DNA from: JAAUUE01 sp943370025
GTDB taxonomy: Bacteria > Cyanobacteriota > Cyanobacteriia > Cyanobacteriales > JAAUUE01
Assembly (NCBI GenBank): GCA_943370025.1
Contig: CALRPI020000014.1
Location: 18,589-82,588 of the forward strand
Direction of reading: 5' to 3'
DNA length: 64,000 nt
The translations under genes were made by a program, and so were the position numbers. Every line of letters begins with the position of its first letter. The first letter of the stretch is position 1. Of this stretch, positions 15,348-24,000 are shown one piece after another. Below the pieces are notes generated by a model. That model did not search any database and had not been told where the DNA came from. It saw only the letters and a list, made by a program, of their open reading frames with translations.

Positions 15348-16109
15348 TTAGCCGAAGCGATAGCCAAATCCCCGGACTGTAATGATGTATTGGGGTTGGC
15401 TAGGGTCCAGTTCTAATTTTTCCCGCAGCCAACGGATATGCACATCTACGGTTTTGGTATCCCCCATGAAATCTGCTCCCCATACCTGTTCAATCAGTTG
15501 TTCCCGTGACCAGACCCGACGAGGATAGCTCATGAATAATTCTAGTAACTTAAATTCCTTAGGAGATAGATTTGCCTCTTCACCCCGGACAGTCACTCGG
15601 CATTCCTTAGGGGAAAGACTAACATCTTTAAATTCTAAAATTGGAAATTGCTCAATACTGACTAGGCGTTGGCGACGCAACAATGCATGACAACGAGCAA
15701 CTAATTCTTGCATACTAAAGGGTTTAGTCAGATAGTCATCAGCCCCTACTTCTAAGCCCAAGACGCGATCGCTCTCGGTGCCCCTAGCACTCAGCATCAA
15801 AATAGGCACTTGATTACCTTGATAACGTAACAAACGACACAAATCCAGTCCATTGATCTGTGGCAGCATGATGTCGAGGATGATCAATTCAAAACTATTG
15901 TCTGTTAGAGGGATCATTTGCCGTTGTTGGGCTTGAAGTAAAGCTAGGGCATGATCACCACTATTGGACGTTATAACTTCGTAGCCATCTTCTCGTAAAG
16001 CTAAAGCCACCATCTCCCGAATTAGCTCCTCATCTTCCACCACTAGCACTCGGCTCTTCAGACTAACAGAGTCTGTATACGAGCCTTTGGGCATTTCTAG
16101 GCTAAGCAT
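15348..16109 (-). CDS. sphR: OmpR/PhoB-family response regulator, SphR-like
   Basis: 253 aa. Receiver domain about 20-140: acidic pair EDE, phospho-acceptor Asp in LIILDIMLPQINGLDLCRLLR, Thr/Ser in MLSARG, and Lys in DDYLTKPFS. Winged-helix DNA-binding domain about 155-253, ending DVHIRWLREKLE, YIITVRGFGYRFG. INGLDLCRLLRYQGN and the domain order recall cyanobacterial SphR, the phosphate regulator. The sensor kinase at 17980, two genes away on the opposite strand, looks like SphS, which supports the call. It might instead be another PhoB-like regulator. In the phosphate system it would activate phosphatase and phosphate-transport genes when phosphate is scarce. Confidence 0.75.
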   Translation of the reverse strand: MLSLEMPKGSYTDSVSLKSRVLVVEDEELIREMVALALREDGYEVITSNSGDHALALLQAQQRQMIPLTDNSFELIILDIMLPQINGLDLCRLLRYQGNQVPILMLSARGTESDRVLGLEVGADDYLTKPFSMQELVARCHALLRRQRLVSIEQFPILEFKDVSLSPKECRVTVRGEEANLSPKEFKLLELFMSYPRRVWSREQLIEQVWGADFMGDTKTVDVHIRWLREKLELDPSQPQYIITVRGFGYRFG

Positions 16110-16185
16110 AAAAATAAAAAAGAATTTGTAGGGTTTCTATGCCAAAATCTACACTAAAAGAATCCTCTTAGGCAAACATTTTGGC

Positions 16186-16929
16186 ATGTTATTACATTTA
16201 AGCACTTGGACTGAAGTAGAAACCTATCTTTTGCAATCTAGAGGCATAATTATTCCCATTGGCTCCACAGAACAGCATGGCCCGACGGGATTGATTGGCA
16301 CTGATGCCATCTGTGCTGAGGCGATCGCCAAAGGAGTCGGAGCTACCACCGGAGCATTGGTAGCTCCCACCATGAATGTGGGGATGGCTCTGCACCACAC
16401 ATCTTTCCCCGGAACGATTAGCTTCCGCCCTAGTACTCTCATTTTGGTCATCCGAGATTACCTAGCTTGTCTTGCTAAATCAGGATTCCAGAAGTTTTTC
16501 TTCCTCAATGGTCATGGGGGAAATATTGCTCCCTTGAAGGCAGCATTCTCAGAAACCTATGAATACCTAGCTGATTTGCAAATCCCCCAGTCCGAAAAAA
16601 TTCAATGTCGAGTAGGTAATTGGTTTATGGGAGGGGGAGTTTATAAACTGGCAAAGGAACTCTACGGCGATCAAGAAGGCTCCCATGCGACTCCTAGCGA
16701 AGTTGCCCTAACTCAATATGTCTACCCTGAAGCAATTAAACAGGGAGAATTAGGCACACCGGGAACTGGTTATGGTTTCTATGGGTCTGCGGATTTTCGC
16801 CGCCGCTTTCCCGATGGGCGGATGGGTTCTAACCCCAGTTTGGCAACCCCAGAACACGGTGAGCAATTTTATAACTTAGCGGTGAAGGAACTAGCCAATA
16901 GCTATCTAGAGTTTCTCGCCGCAGAATAG
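16186..16929 (+). CDS. Creatininase family amidohydrolase
   Basis: 247 aa. The creatininase/ArfB/MftE-type fold is shown by IIIPIGSTEQHGPTGLIGTDA near the N-terminus (Glu, His and Asp metal ligands) and FLNGHGGNIAPL near residue 105. A late Glu lies in the GSHATPSE segment. Members are metal-dependent amidases acting on creatinine, formamidopyrimidines or peptide derivatives, so substrate cannot be assigned. It starts 76 bp upstream of and divergent from sphR. Its TAG stop lies inside the left end of a family D repeat. Confidence 0.85.
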   Translation: MLLHLSTWTEVETYLLQSRGIIIPIGSTEQHGPTGLIGTDAICAEAIAKGVGATTGALVAPTMNVGMALHHTSFPGTISFRPSTLILVIRDYLACLAKSGFQKFFFLNGHGGNIAPLKAAFSETYEYLADLQIPQSEKIQCRVGNWFMGGGVYKLAKELYGDQEGSHATPSEVALTQYVYPEAIKQGELGTPGTGYGFYGSADFRRRFPDGRMGSNPSLATPEHGEQFYNLAVKELANSYLEFLAAE

Positions 16930-17140
16930 CAACCCTAAATACAGCACCTTGCGTTCAAATGAGACACACCACAAATATTGAAAGTCCTGTCAATGTTGGG
17001 TTTGAGAGTGGGCTTCGACTCCGCTCAGCCCACTCTCAAATTGCTGTAGATTGAGAATGGTTCCTCTCTCGGGGGAAGCATTCTCAATCGTCTAAAGTTC
17101 TCAATCCTCAAAAATCCACAAATGATTTAGGATCGCTATA
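16926..17140. repeat. Family D repeat, copy 3, split by a family A element
   Basis: Left part ATAGCAACCCTAAA (from 16926); right part GATTGAGAATGG... to ...ATGATTTAGGATCGCTATA (17049-17140). The A element occupies 16940-17048. The left end includes the stop codon of the creatininase-family gene. Confidence 0.7.
16940..17048. mobile_element. Family A MITE-like element inserted in a family D repeat
   Basis: 109 bp, TACAGCACC... to ...TTGCTGTA with the family core. Its central hairpin carries GGGCTTCGACTCCGCTCAGC in place of the usual loop. The junctions are consistent with insertion at TA. Confidence 0.7.
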
Positions 17141-17177
17141 TATTTTTTTTAATTATTAATTTTACTTAGCTATTTTC

Positions 17178-17936
17178 ATGCCAGACCAACTTAGTTTATT
17201 TGACCAGCCGAATGATGCCACACCACCATCTCCAGAGGAGGCGATCGCTCCAGCGTTGCAGAGCAATATCGCTCCTCTTGCGGATCTGCCTGCTGTTGAT
17301 CGGCCCTCCATTGACCTAGACCTGATCCCCACCTCTGGAAAAATTCCCATTCCCCCCGGCACTTATGAAAATTTGGCAGAACTGGCAGCCCATTGTCACC
17401 TTTGTCAGCGGTGTGAACTAGGGCAGAGTCGCACTAAGGTGGTTGTGAGTCGGGGGAATCCCCAAGCGAAGATTATGATTATTGGTGAAGCTCCGGGGCA
17501 AAATGAAGATGAACAGGGGCTGCCTTTTGTGGGGCGATCGGGGCAGTTGCTAGAAAAAATTCTGGAGAGTGTCAACCTACATGTTGATCGCGATATTTAT
17601 ATCTGCAATATCAATAAATGCCGTCCTCCTGATAACCGAGTCCCTACGCCGGGGGAAATTGCTGCCTGCACACCCTACTTGATGGAGCAAATCCGCTTAG
17701 TAGATCCCCAAATTATTTTGTTGACCGGAGCCACAGCAGTAAAAGGATTGACAGGAATTAAAGAGGGAATTACTAAAATTAGGGGGACTTGGATTCCTTG
17801 GCAGGGGCGCTTGTGTATGCCCATCTTTCACCCTGCTTACCTGCTACGGAATCCCAGCCGGGAGCAAGGTAGCCCGAAATGGTTGATGTGGCAGGATATG
17901 CAGGTTATCAAGGCTAAATACGATGAATTGACTTAG
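17178..17936 (+). CDS. Uracil-DNA glycosylase, family 4 (iron-sulfur)
   Basis: Removes uracil from DNA to start base-excision repair. 252 aa: about 60 poorly conserved residues, then the family-4 core. The first iron-sulfur cysteines are C76 and C79 in CHLCQRC. The catalytic motif 1 is GEAPGQNEDEQGLPFVGRSG. The second cysteine pair lies in CNINKCRPPDNRVP...AAC. Motif 2 is IFHPAYLLRNP. The extended Ala/Pro-rich N-terminus is common in cyanobacterial versions. Read with sphS, which starts 43 bp downstream, so possibly one transcript. Confidence 0.92.
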   Translation: MPDQLSLFDQPNDATPPSPEEAIAPALQSNIAPLADLPAVDRPSIDLDLIPTSGKIPIPPGTYENLAELAAHCHLCQRCELGQSRTKVVVSRGNPQAKIMIIGEAPGQNEDEQGLPFVGRSGQLLEKILESVNLHVDRDIYICNINKCRPPDNRVPTPGEIAACTPYLMEQIRLVDPQIILLTGATAVKGLTGIKEGITKIRGTWIPWQGRLCMPIFHPAYLLRNPSREQGSPKWLMWQDMQVIKAKYDELT

Positions 17937-17979
17937 GATCGCTATAGTAATTGAATATTTAACAACTGAATCATAACTA

Positions 17980-19368
17980 ATGTGGCAATTTCTTCTGGGA
18001 TTAGCGATCGCCTCAACATTTTTCCTCTGGCGGGAACAACAGCAGTCTAGACAAATAGCTCGATTAGTCTTGAATTTGCAAAATGCTGAGAGTGATGATG
18101 TACTGGCTTTACCCTTGATATCTCGGCTGCGGCGATCAGTGCAACAGAGTTTGCAATATCAAGCAAGATTAGCGAGTTCCCTACAAATTAATGAGGATTT
18201 GCTCATGGTAGCCCCAGTGGGTTATTTACAAGTAGATGAGGAAGATCGGTTGATTTTTTGTAATCAGCAGGCACGGGAATTACTAAATACAGAACGGTGG
18301 CAGTCAGGGCAACCGAGGCTGCTTTTGGAAGTTGTCCACTCCTACGAGCTAGATCAACTTATTGTCCAGACCCGCGATCGCCAGTCTCCAGAAGTCAAGG
18401 AATGGGTGTTTCACCCCGTGTGTTTGGAAGGAGCACAAATGCAGGAAGTGAAACCCCTCCTAGTCTGTGCCTCTAGTCTGCCCCTCCCAGAGGGGCAGGT
18501 TGGTGTATTTATCCAAAATCAACAGACTCTGCGAGAACTTCGCCAGTCCCGCAATCAATGGTTTAGTGACCTAGCCCACGAACTCCGCACTCCCCTAACC
18601 TCCATTAACTTAGTAGCAGAATTCCTCCAAGGTCGGATTCCTGAAGCTGAACAACATTGGCTCAAACAAATGTCTCAGCAAACGAAACGGCTGATAGAAC
18701 TTGTCCAAAACTGGTTGGAACTTAGCCAATTAGAAAAAGACCCTTTTCAAACTCTCCAATTGCAATCGGTAAACTTAGGGAGACTTGCCGAAGATATTTG
18801 GCAAAGTATCACTCCTTTAGGTCAAACAAAAAGCATTAGTCTTCGGGTAAACATTCCCCAAATAGTTCATCTAAAAGCTGATCCTAGTCGCCTAGAACAA
18901 GTATTTCTCAATCTGTTTCACAACAGTATTAAACATAGTCCTCCGAACTCAGAAATTTATCTAGAGATCAAAACTAATTTAGTTCCTACTAAAGTTGAGA
19001 TATCTGTAACCGAGGAGAATCTAGAATCTGCACCAGCAAAAATTGGAAATATTCTAGAATCAGCCAGAAAATTGCTAGATGCTAGTTATCCAGATCAAGC
19101 AGAAATTACTGAATATGTAGAGATTAATATTATTGATTCTGGTCAAGGTTTTAGTGAAGTAGATCTACCATTTATTTTTGAGCGATTTTATCGGGGAGAT
19201 AGTTCTCGATTGCGTCAATCTACGATCGACCAACCGGGGGGAAGTGGCTTGGGTTTGGCAATTGTCCAGCAAATTATCTTGGCGCACCATGGCTCGATCG
19301 CTGCCCGGAATCATCCCAAAACTGGAGGAGCATGGCTGCAAATTACCTTGCCCAAAATTACAAAGTAG
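17980..19368 (+). CDS. sphS: Sensor histidine kinase, SphS-like
   Basis: 462 aa. One N-terminal hydrophobic helix (residues 1-18) anchors it. A PAS-like region spans about 65-180 (VGYLQVDEEDRLIFCNQQARELL). The phospho-acceptor His at about 200 is in FSDLAHELRTPLTS, and the ATPase domain has N, G1 and G2 boxes (LFHNSIKHSP, IIDSGQGF, GGSGLGLAIV). Single helix, PAS and HisKA order match SphS, the cyanobacterial phosphate sensor, and the SphR-like regulator is close by. A 30-residue insertion near 345-380 between the N and G1 boxes is unusual. Phosphate sensing is inferred. Confidence 0.78.
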   Translation: MWQFLLGLAIASTFFLWREQQQSRQIARLVLNLQNAESDDVLALPLISRLRRSVQQSLQYQARLASSLQINEDLLMVAPVGYLQVDEEDRLIFCNQQARELLNTERWQSGQPRLLLEVVHSYELDQLIVQTRDRQSPEVKEWVFHPVCLEGAQMQEVKPLLVCASSLPLPEGQVGVFIQNQQTLRELRQSRNQWFSDLAHELRTPLTSINLVAEFLQGRIPEAEQHWLKQMSQQTKRLIELVQNWLELSQLEKDPFQTLQLQSVNLGRLAEDIWQSITPLGQTKSISLRVNIPQIVHLKADPSRLEQVFLNLFHNSIKHSPPNSEIYLEIKTNLVPTKVEISVTEENLESAPAKIGNILESARKLLDASYPDQAEITEYVEINIIDSGQGFSEVDLPFIFERFYRGDSSRLRQSTIDQPGGSGLGLAIVQQIILAHHGSIAARNHPKTGGAWLQITLPKITK

Positions 19369-19389
19369 AACTTTTGAATAGACTTTGCA

Positions 19390-19475
19390 TAAGAGGTCAT
19401 TTATAAAGTGGCTAGAAGGTACGATTTTCCGCCCCCGGCGGGGGCGGTAAATCGTACTTTATAAATAGCCTCTAA
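19390..19475. repeat. Family C MITE-like repeat, copy 4
   Basis: TAAGAGGTCATTTATAAAGT, GGCTAGAAGG, a hairpin around CCGCCCCCGGCGGGGGCGG, and the closing TTTATAAATAGCCTCTAA. It lies 21 bp after sphS and may serve as a terminator. Confidence 0.75.
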
Positions 19476-19491
19476 ACTTTGATTTTCAAAT

Positions 19492-19694
19492 TACAGCACT
19501 TTGTGTTCAATAGGACTTACGCACTGCCAACAAATTATTGAGAGTTTTAGGCGTTGTTGCGGGAGCGAAGCTCCCGCAACAACGCCTAAATGCGTAAGTC
19601 CTGTTCAAATGAGACACGCCATAAATATTGAAAGTCCTATCAATTTCGGGTTTGAGAGTGGGTGGCTGTAGCCACCCACTCTCAAACTGCTGTA
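19492..19694. repeat. Family A repeat, copy 4, interrupted by a family B element
   Basis: TACAGCACTTTGTGTTCAA (19492-19510) resumes as GTTCAAATGAGACACGCC at 19603 and ends GCTGTA at 19694. Without the 92-bp insert and the 6-bp duplication it is 105 bp, exactly the length of copies 1 and 2. Confidence 0.82.
19511..19602. mobile_element. Family B MITE-like element with 6-bp target duplication GTTCAA
   Basis: TAGGACTTACGCACTGCCAA at the left and TGCGTAAGTCCT at the right form 12-bp terminal inverted repeats around a hairpin GGCGTTGTTGCGGGAGC. GTTCAA at 19505-19510 is repeated at 19603-19608. The host sequence is the family A core, so the pre-insertion site is known from the other A copies. Confidence 0.85.
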
Positions 19695-19826
19695 AATTTG
19701 ACCCAGCAAATCCTAAAGCCTATCTATAAAGTTTGCAGATCAAGAAAATATAAAAGCTCTAGAAACATGGAGAGATGGTGCAGAGAAAAAGTCTAGTTAT
19801 TGCAACTTTGGCAGCGGGGGCGATCG

Positions 19827-20216
19827 CTAGTCTAGACAATTAAACCATTTTTCTCCCCTCAGTTTGCTATCAAAACTTATCGTTCTTGTACAACCTGCTT
19901 GGTGAGAAATTGCTCCAATTAAATAATCAGAAAAGTCGGCTCTACCTTGTTTATAACGTTGTAGAGCTTGATCAACAGTGGAACGGCTTTCAAATTCAAA
20001 GGTTGCACTATGTAACATTGCCTCTAGAGTTTCGATAATGTCATCTTTCCCAAATCTATAGTTTCCTCCTCTGAGAACCCAAACTAATTCGCAAAGAACA
20101 ATATTTGCGATAAAACAGGGCTGGTTTTGTTGGATGAGTGTAACTACTTGTTGCCACTGTTGTTCATCGTCTTGAGTAAGATAGCGAACAAGGATATTAG
20201 TATCAAGTCCAATCAT
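19827..20216 (-). CDS. PIN-domain toxin (VapC-type ribonuclease)
   Basis: 129 aa from the ATG at 20216; a longer frame from 20252 would lie in the antitoxin. PIN-domain acidic residues: Asp in MIGLDTNILVRYL, Glu in LCELVWVL, Asp in ADFSDYLIGA, Asp in SFDSKL. These coordinate Mg for RNA cleavage in VapC toxins. Its start overlaps the antitoxin stop by 14 bp, the usual tight coupling. Target RNA unknown. Confidence 0.85.
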   Translation of the reverse strand: MIGLDTNILVRYLTQDDEQQWQQVVTLIQQNQPCFIANIVLCELVWVLRGGNYRFGKDDIIETLEAMLHSATFEFESRSTVDQALQRYKQGRADFSDYLIGAISHQAGCTRTISFDSKLRGEKWFNCLD

Positions 20217-20448
20217 TGGCTCCCTCAGATATAGCAAGTTCCATTTCTTCAAGGGTAGTTTTCTTCATCCCTGGGCGGTGGAGGATTCCTGATAGTTCTT
20301 CAACAGGAACATGCAGAGGAAAGATTTTAACTTGACCGTCTTCATCAATAACAAAGCTAATTTTGCTGCCGCTAACTAGTTTGAGATAATTACGGATTTC
20401 TTGAGGGAGGGTAATTTGTCCGGTGTTGGTGACAGTGGCACTAAGCAT
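20203..20448 (-). CDS. AbrB/SpoVT-type antitoxin (VapB-like)
   Basis: 81 aa. The N-terminal swapped-hairpin DNA-binding domain reads ATVTNTGQITLPQEIRNYLKL, the AbrB/MazE signature. The acidic C-terminus (TLEEMELAISEGANDW) should wrap the partner PIN toxin encoded directly downstream. It is expected to repress its own operon. No operator was identified in the 136-bp upstream spacer, which is shared divergently with the gene at 20585. Confidence 0.85.
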   Translation of the reverse strand: MLSATVTNTGQITLPQEIRNYLKLVSGSKISFVIDEDGQVKIFPLHVPVEELSGILHRPGMKKTTLEEMELAISEGANDWT

Positions 20449-20584
20449 GGGGAAATCTTTTAGGTAGGGTTTTGTTGATATTTTAGCTAGAATTGCCTTG
20501 ATGTTACTGATAGTGCTGTACTGACTTTTGATATCTTCTGGTTAGTTAGCAAGTTAAAATTATGGAAACTATTGGGGGTAAGTT

Positions 20585-21013
20585 ATGGATCCTATTTCTT
20601 TGGTTATAGCGGCTTTGGCGGCAGGGGCGATCGCAGCTACGAAGGAAACGGCGGGGACTGCGGTTAAGGATGCCTATCAGGGGTTGAAAGGGTTGATTAA
20701 AAAGAGGTTTGTCGATCGAGGGAAGGCGGATGATGGCAGTATTGTGGATCAGCACGAGAGAAAGCTGGATTCCAAGGCATTTAAGGAGTTGCTGAAGGAG
20801 GAGTTGGCTAATCTAGGGATCGATCGAGATGAGGAAATTATTAAGGCGGCGCAGGAGTTGCTGAAGCAGGAGAACCCGGAAGAGTCGGCGGCGGGGAAGT
20901 ATACCACTCAGATCGGGAGGGATTTCAAGGGTATCCAAGGGGATATTGGTGGTGATTTCAAGGGTGTCCAAGGGGATATTAGTGGCGGCACGGTTAACCA
21001 GAATATTGGTTGA
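20585..21013 (+). CDS. Putative cell-death effector: N-terminal helical (Bell-like) domain plus C-terminal amyloid-type signalling motifs
   Basis: 142 aa. Residues 1-45 (MDPISLVIAALAAGAIAATK and following, then VKDAYQGLKGLIKKRF) form a strongly hydrophobic helix followed by an amphipathic one. This opening recurs in small proteins of multicellular bacteria and resembles the Bell domain, a bacterial counterpart of the fungal HeLo/HELL and MLKL membrane-attack bundles. Residues 110-142 hold two tandem copies of IG(R/G)DFKG(I/V)QGDI, the second ending SGGTVNQNIG. The NLR gene 43 bp downstream carries the same motif at its N-terminus. This effector-with-C-terminal-motif plus NLR-with-N-terminal-motif pairing is the known layout of bacterial amyloid signalling (BASS) systems. 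GGGGGTAAG precedes the ATG. Toxicity is inferred. Confidence 0.72.
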   Translation: MDPISLVIAALAAGAIAATKETAGTAVKDAYQGLKGLIKKRFVDRGKADDGSIVDQHERKLDSKAFKELLKEELANLGIDRDEEIIKAAQELLKQENPEESAAGKYTTQIGRDFKGIQGDIGGDFKGVQGDISGGTVNQNIG

Positions 21014-21056
21014 TTGGTAAGATCATTTTTAATGCGTGTAAAAACCCCTTAACGGT

Positions 21057-24000
21057 ATGAGCGATCGCGATTCAAGTTATTACGCTGAGATTGGTGGTGA
21101 TTTCAAGGGTATCTTAGGGAATATCAGTGGTGGAACTGTTACTCAATACATCATTACGCAAAATTCTGCGGCGGAAATTAGGAGTCGGAGCTTAATTCCG
21201 GGTTCTCCTTATAAAGGTTTGGTAAACTTTGAGGCGAGTGATAGGGATAAATTCTTTGGGCGCGATCGCTGGATTGATGAGCTAGCAGATTATTTGAGCA
21301 AGGAGAATGTTCTCTTGCTTTTGGGGGCATCGGGCAGTGGGAAATCATCTTTGGTGCAAGCGGGGATAATTCCTAAATTGAAAGATCGCTGGGGTTCTAA
21401 TCAACTAGTTAGTTTTATTTTTGAACCTGATGTTAATCCCTTTGAATCTTTTTATGGTTCTCTGCTGGTTAATAACTATGGACAATCAGCGGCGAAACTT
21501 GCCCAATCTGTTAAGGAAGATACCCTAATTCAAGTGGTTAAATCTCTGAAGCAGGATGCTCGCTGGATTATTTTTATCGATCAATTTGAGGAATTGTTTA
21601 CTAGGACACCGAAGAAAGAACGAGATGTTTTTATCAAAAGTCTTCTGCAACTAATCAGAAAATCGGATGCTTCTGTAAAAATTATCTTGGCTATGCGGGC
21701 TGATTTCATCGATAGGTTAAGTCCTTATCCAGATTTCGTGAAAACAATTTATAAACCCCATAATCATCTATTGACTGAGATGGATGATATTGAGCTGAGA
21801 CTGGCGATCGCTGAACCTGCGGCGAGAAATGGGGTTATTTTTGAGCAGGGTTTTGAGCAGGTATTAATTGATCAAATTATTGCTGATTTTCGGCGGCAGG
21901 CGGGTTCTTTGCCACTTTTGCAATATACCTTGAATGAATTGTGGCAGAAAGAAAAGGAGAAAGGAAATCTTCAAGATAGGGTTTTAAGTATCAAAACTTA
22001 TCAAGATTTGGGTGGGGTGACGGGGGCGCTTCAGAAACAGGCTAAAGAAATTTACGATCAATTCAATAAACAGCAACAAAAGGCAGTAGAGCAGATTTTT
22101 ATTGGGTTAATTGATTTGGAGGGGAAGGAACCTGTTAGTAGGAGGGCGGATAAAGCAATTTTTGAGAAGGATGAAGTACAAAGTTATGTTCTCTCTAAAT
22201 TGATTGATAAGCGGCTTTTGGTAAGTAAGTTGTTAAGGGAGGGGGATGTCAAAAGGGCGACGGTGGAGGTTGCCCATGAGGAGTTGCTGCGTTCTTGGGA
22301 AGTTATCCAGAATTTGATTCGAGAGAATGAGGAGATAATTATTCTGGGAAATCGCTTAGCTGCTGATGCGAAACAGTGGGATGAGTTACGCAGGAAAGAT
22401 TCACGGAAAGCCCCTAGTGAGCTATGGAATGGCTCGAAGTTGGCGCGAGTTGTGGAGCTTAGGGCAAAAGAATCTCTGCCTAATTTGGAGGTTGTAGCAA
22501 TTGAGTTTATTCAGGCTAGTGAGGCTCAAGCGGAGCGGCAAAGGAATAAACAACTTAGAACGGCATGGGGAATTGCAGTGGGTTCCTTGGTGGCGGTGGT
22601 GATTAGCGGTGGGTTGGGGTTGATGGCGTGGAGTCAGAAAAACCAAGCGGATATCAATCTAGCTGAATCTCAACTCAATCAAGCTGAATCTATGGGACGC
22701 TATTCTTTATCTTTGTTTAATGAAGGAAAGGAGTTGGAGGCTTTTAGGGAAGCAATTAAGGCGGGAAAAATCCTTCAGAGCCAACACGCAATTAACACAG
22801 AAGTGTTGACTGCTTTGCAGATACTTCTTTCTCAAGGAAGATTACGCAAAAGCTTGGAAGGGCATAATAAAAGTATCAATAGTGTGAGCTTTAGCCCAGA
22901 TGGCAAAACCTTGGCAACTGGTAGTTATGACAAGACCATTAAACTGTGGAATCTTGAGACAGGAAAGATAATCCACACCCTCATCGGTCATAGTGATAGT
23001 GTCAATAGTGTAAGTTTTAGTCCCGATAGCAAAATCTTAGCAACGGGCAGTGCTGACAAAACCATTAAACTGTGGGATGTAGAGACAGGAAAGGAAATCC
23101 GCACACTCATCGGGGATAATTCCTCTATCAATAGTGTAAGTTTTAGTCCAGATGGCAAAACCTTAGCAACTGGCAGTGGAGACAAAACCATTAAACTGTG
23201 GAATGTAGAGACAGGAAAGGAAATCCACACCCTCATCGGGGATAATTCCTCTATTAGTAATGTAAGTTTTAGCCCCAATGGTAAGACTCTAGCAAGCAGT
23301 GGTAGAGACAAAACAATCAAGCTGTGGAATGTAGAGACAGGAAGGATAATTTACTTCCTTACCGGTCATAATAATAGTGTCAATAGTGTAAGTTTCAGTC
23401 CCGATGGCAAGACCTTAGCAACGGGCAGTGCTGATAAAACCATTAAACTGTGGAATGTAGAGACAGGAAAGGAAATCCGAACTCTTACTGGACATAATGA
23501 TTATGTTAGTAGTGTAAGTTTTAGCCCCAATGGCAAGACCTTAGCAACTGGCAGTAGAGACAAGACTATCAAACTGTGGAATGTAGAGACAGGAAAGGAA
23601 ATCCGAACTCTTACTGGACATAATGATTTTGTCAGTAGTGTAAGTTTTAGCCCAGATGGTAAGACCTTGGTAACGGGTAGTTTTGATAACACTCTCAAAT
23701 TGTGGGATTTAGAGATAGGCAAGGAAAACCGCACCCTCGCTGGACATAATATTAGTGTCAATAGTGTAAGTTTTAGCCCAGATGGTAAGACCTTGGTAAC
23801 GGGTAGTTTTGATAACACTCTCAAATTGTGGGATTTAGAGATAGGAAAGGAAATCTTTACCCTCACCGGACATAATAATTTTGTCTATAGTGTGAGTTTT
23901 AGCCCCGATGGCAAGACCTTAGCAACTGGCAGTGCTGACAAAACCATCAAACTGTGGAATGTAGAGACAGGAAAGGAAATCCGAACTCTTGCTGGACATA

